Shown here piece after piece: positions 61,111-64,000 of a stretch of 64,000 nt of DNA. The first letter of the stretch is position 1; each line of letters opens with the position of its first letter. The stretch covers positions 5,782,037 to 5,846,036 of the forward strand of contig NC_021686.1 in NCBI RefSeq assembly GCF_000247815.1, written 5' to 3'. A program made the position numbers and the translations under genes. The notes beneath the pieces were generated by a model. The model was not told the origin of the DNA, made no database searches, and was given only the letters and a program-made list of their open reading frames with translations. This DNA comes from Ficedula albicollis. Lineage: Eukaryota; Chordata; Aves; Passeriformes; Muscicapidae.

Positions 61111-64000
61111 AATCAGGTGAGAAATGTCTCTCAGCTGCCAGGTTCACACCCCCATAGAGTATTGAGTATTTTTGATGCCTGAAGAGGTCAAAAGCATTTT
61201 GATAAAGTCTCAGGACTTCCACTGCATTACTGCACCCCCAAAGCTATCAGGGGGATTAGGGAGGTGAGCTGACCTGCTGGTCAATAGGCAGCAGATGTGC
61301 ATCTTACTCAGCTGTGGCTGGGACTGTGCAGCCACACAGCATGCAAGGGGCATTGTGAATATTGTGAATTCCTGTGCTCAGGGGTGGCAGGAGTGCCAGG
61401 GCAGCCTGGTGCAGGTCCTTGGTGGCATGTCTGGGCTTTTCAGAAGGACAGCACTGTTTCTGAGGAAATCACTCCCACTGCTGCATATCCACAGACCACA
61501 GGAGTGTGTGTGTGTGGTGAATTACAAGAGACCATTGCCTGATGGCACTGGGATTGGAATGAAGCTTCAACATTCCTGATGACTGTCAGACATCATTTAA
61601 CTCTTTTCTCTGGGGAATCAGAGGTGGCACTGTCAATTTCTTCTATTTCAGCTTCTGTAATTAATAAGACTGTTGAGAGAAGCACCTTCTCTGACTGCTT
61701 TGGGATGCAGATATACAAAATATACATGGTGTTTGTGAGTAATCCTGCCTCATGGACAGAGCTGCATTCCGTGGTGCAAGGATATCTTGCCATGTGAGAT
61801 AGCACAAGTTTGATGTGTTTGTTTTTTGTTTCAATTTCCCTTCCTCACACACCGTCAGCCAGCCTCAGGAGAGGCTTGGTTTTACACTCAAACAGCAGAT
61901 TTACATGGCAGCAATTTGTCAGTTAACCTACAAGGAGCAGGTGTGGTGCTTCAGCTCATAACAAGGATGTGATTCCTGGCTGAACAAAGCCTGACATGCT
62001 CCTGACTGGCTTGTTTACACCAGCAGCACAGCCAAGCTCTCCAGATCCTCACATTAATCGGGAGCTGCAGCCAGAAGGTATCTGGTGTCTCTGTAAATTG
62101 TTGCTGATTGAATGACTGAAAATGAAACTGAATCTCTGCCTTAAGTGTGGTAGAGTAAGAAATGCAGGCTGAGCCCACAGACCTGTCACTCCTGCAGCTC
62201 CAGCTCTGGGACAGGGAATATCCCCATAAACCTGCCCTGTTCTGTTGTCTCTGGGGGTGCTGTGGCTGACAGATGTGCAGCAGCGACACAGATGTGCAGC
62301 GCAGTAACTGCAGCACTGCCAGCTGGTAACCAGCTCTCTCTGTTGCTACTGGCTGTAAAGCAAACCTCCAAGTTAGCAAAATCTCTTGGAAAATCTCTCT
62401 TTTGAGGATTTGGTCTCTCTGCTTCTTGCCTTGGAATCTCTTTCCTCACTTTTTTTGTCTGCCTGTAACTTCTGGTGCTTTTCAGCCATTTCAAAGTGCT
62501 ATCTCCTCATCAGTCTCAGTGTTTCAAGCACTTTTCTTCACTTCCTTATTTTTGAATACAATGTCAGTCTTTGGTCTTCTCTTGGCTTCTGACTTAGTGT
62601 TCATAGTTAGGTCTCTTTTCATTCTTCTTCAAGTGTTAAATTTCTGTTCTGTCTTTCAGGCCCCTTAAATGCACACTTTTGTCACTTTCTTGCTTCTGAA
62701 ATCCTGACTTGAATTTTGGCATCTTGTTTTGACAACTGCAGTCTTTTTTGTCTTGTAATTTTTATTTTTCCAACCCTAAAACAATAGCAGAAAACCCTCT
62801 ACTAAGCCTTGTATACCAAATTTAATTTTTCTTGAATAACTTCCCTCTCTTTAAAACTAATCTGAGGTTCACTACAGTCTTTCTCACTAGCACTGAATAT
62901 TTCATTGTGATGTTCTTCTTATACCTTTCATCACATCCCACCTATTTTTCCTCTTTTTGAGGCTTGAGTCAAAGTGGAGCCCACATTTCATGGCTTTAGT
63001 GGCTTTTGATCAATTCCTAAAGCCCTTCCTCCTGTATCCACAGCGAATCTCTTTCCCAGTCTGTTGCAAATGTCATCTTCCTCTTTTCTCTCTTATACAA
63101 TAACAGGAGGGAATGTGTTGCTCTGTACTTGTTAAGCTTTGTGCAACTCTTCCAAGTATGCAAGAAAATCTCATATTTATCTATTTTTAATAGTATTGAA
63201 TCTCCAATCCTGTTGACTCACCTCAATATAAATGCAACAGAAAATGCTCGATATATTTGCTTTGCCAGGATGAGAAAATTAATATTTTATTTCTTTTATT
63301 AAATAAATAATGTTTCGCAGGGCTATCATCCCTTGAGATACAGAGATACTGCATTAGTTACCACCCTATTCCCTTCAATCCTCCCCACGAACTAAGGGAG
63401 AATTATTGATGTATTTTTGTTGTTTTTTATTAAACAAATCCTTTGAGAATTTATTTGAACCTCAGATGAATTTGTGCAGTTCACAATTACTTCTGAGGGT
63501 GTTTTTTTGCCCTCCCTTGGACATATGTGTCCCTCAATGCAAGTTTGCACACCTGTGGTAGCACAGGCTCAAAGGTAGTGAGAGCAGTACTAAGTCTCCA
63601 GCTCTTGCAACTTCTTTCTCTAAATCTCTCTTTATTTTGGCCTCTTTAAAAGCTTTTGTTAGCATCTTTATCACATCAGGGCTGTCACTCCAGTGAGGTC
63701 TCCACATGTTCCTCCCTAGCTGCTCTGCCACGTTAATCTGCTTTCTGTGCTGAAGATGACTGGAAGCCATCTATCCACTCACTGCAGCACTCCAGGGTCT
63801 TGCAGAGCACTTTGGAGAGGGTATTTATTTAAACATTACCATAAATGCAAAATGAATGTCATGCTTCTCACAAAATGGCCTTGAGTAGGTTCATTTTATG
63901 AAAAGCTCTCTGTGAAATCTCACTGTGTGCTAAAAGAGCAGCAAAATGTTTTGGGGGGAAAGTAGAGAGCAGATAGGGAGTAATCAAACACTAGGAAATT
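61111..64000. other. Non-coding stretch, no gene seen
   Basis: It contains a short (TG)8 at 61503-61519 and a T/C-rich zone at 62.4-63.1 kb whose open frames reflect pyrimidine bias. The minus-strand frame at 63534-63770 has a charged stretch (residues about 35-55, KAFKEAKIKRDLEKEVARAG) that looks helical, but I cannot match it to a protein. Confidence 0.5.

Overview
This is non-coding vertebrate nuclear DNA, most likely from a bird and probably a songbird. The basis is the repeat content. CR1-type LINE fragments lie at about 8.46, 10.4, 32.8, 48.5, 52.0, 56.1, 58.0 and 61.0 kb. The solo LTR at 50,398-50,958 closely matches, from memory, an ERVL-class LTR family abundant in songbirds. A palindromic MITE-like relic at 12.33-12.45 kb resembles an old repeat shared by reptiles and birds. 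The sequence is AT-rich and interspersed with old repeats, as expected of an intergenic region or a very long intron.

I found no protein-coding gene, exon, RNA gene, operon or CRISPR array that I can defend. The longest open stretches are either forced by a pentanucleotide microsatellite or are no longer than chance allows, and none resembles a known protein apart from a frameshifted CR1 reverse-transcriptase scrap at 52 kb.

Layout: 0-8 kb holds three recent local duplications (units of 239, 1,673 and 80 bp), a possible minus-strand LTR and a long A-rich tract. 8-13 kb holds two CR1 tails and the palindromic relic. 13.6-15.1 kb is a compound A-B-B-A-B duplication. 17.8-18.7 kb holds a 68-bp duplication and a minus-strand LTR-like segment whose poly(A)-signal region is duplicated in tandem (134 bp). 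18.7-28 kb is plain sequence. 28,008-28,750 is an unbroken 743-nt pyrimidine tract built on about 134 perfect TCTTC units. 28.8-48.5 kb is mostly plain, with one CR1 and several short tandem repeats (31, 95, 66, 65-68, 33 and 19 bp units). 48.5-64 kb holds two long CR1 3' tails, the solo LTR and the CR1 RT fragment.

The main unusual property is the number of near-identical head-to-tail duplications at unrelated sites. Either this interval is prone to tandem duplication or some copies are assembly artefacts. I saw no new gene system.
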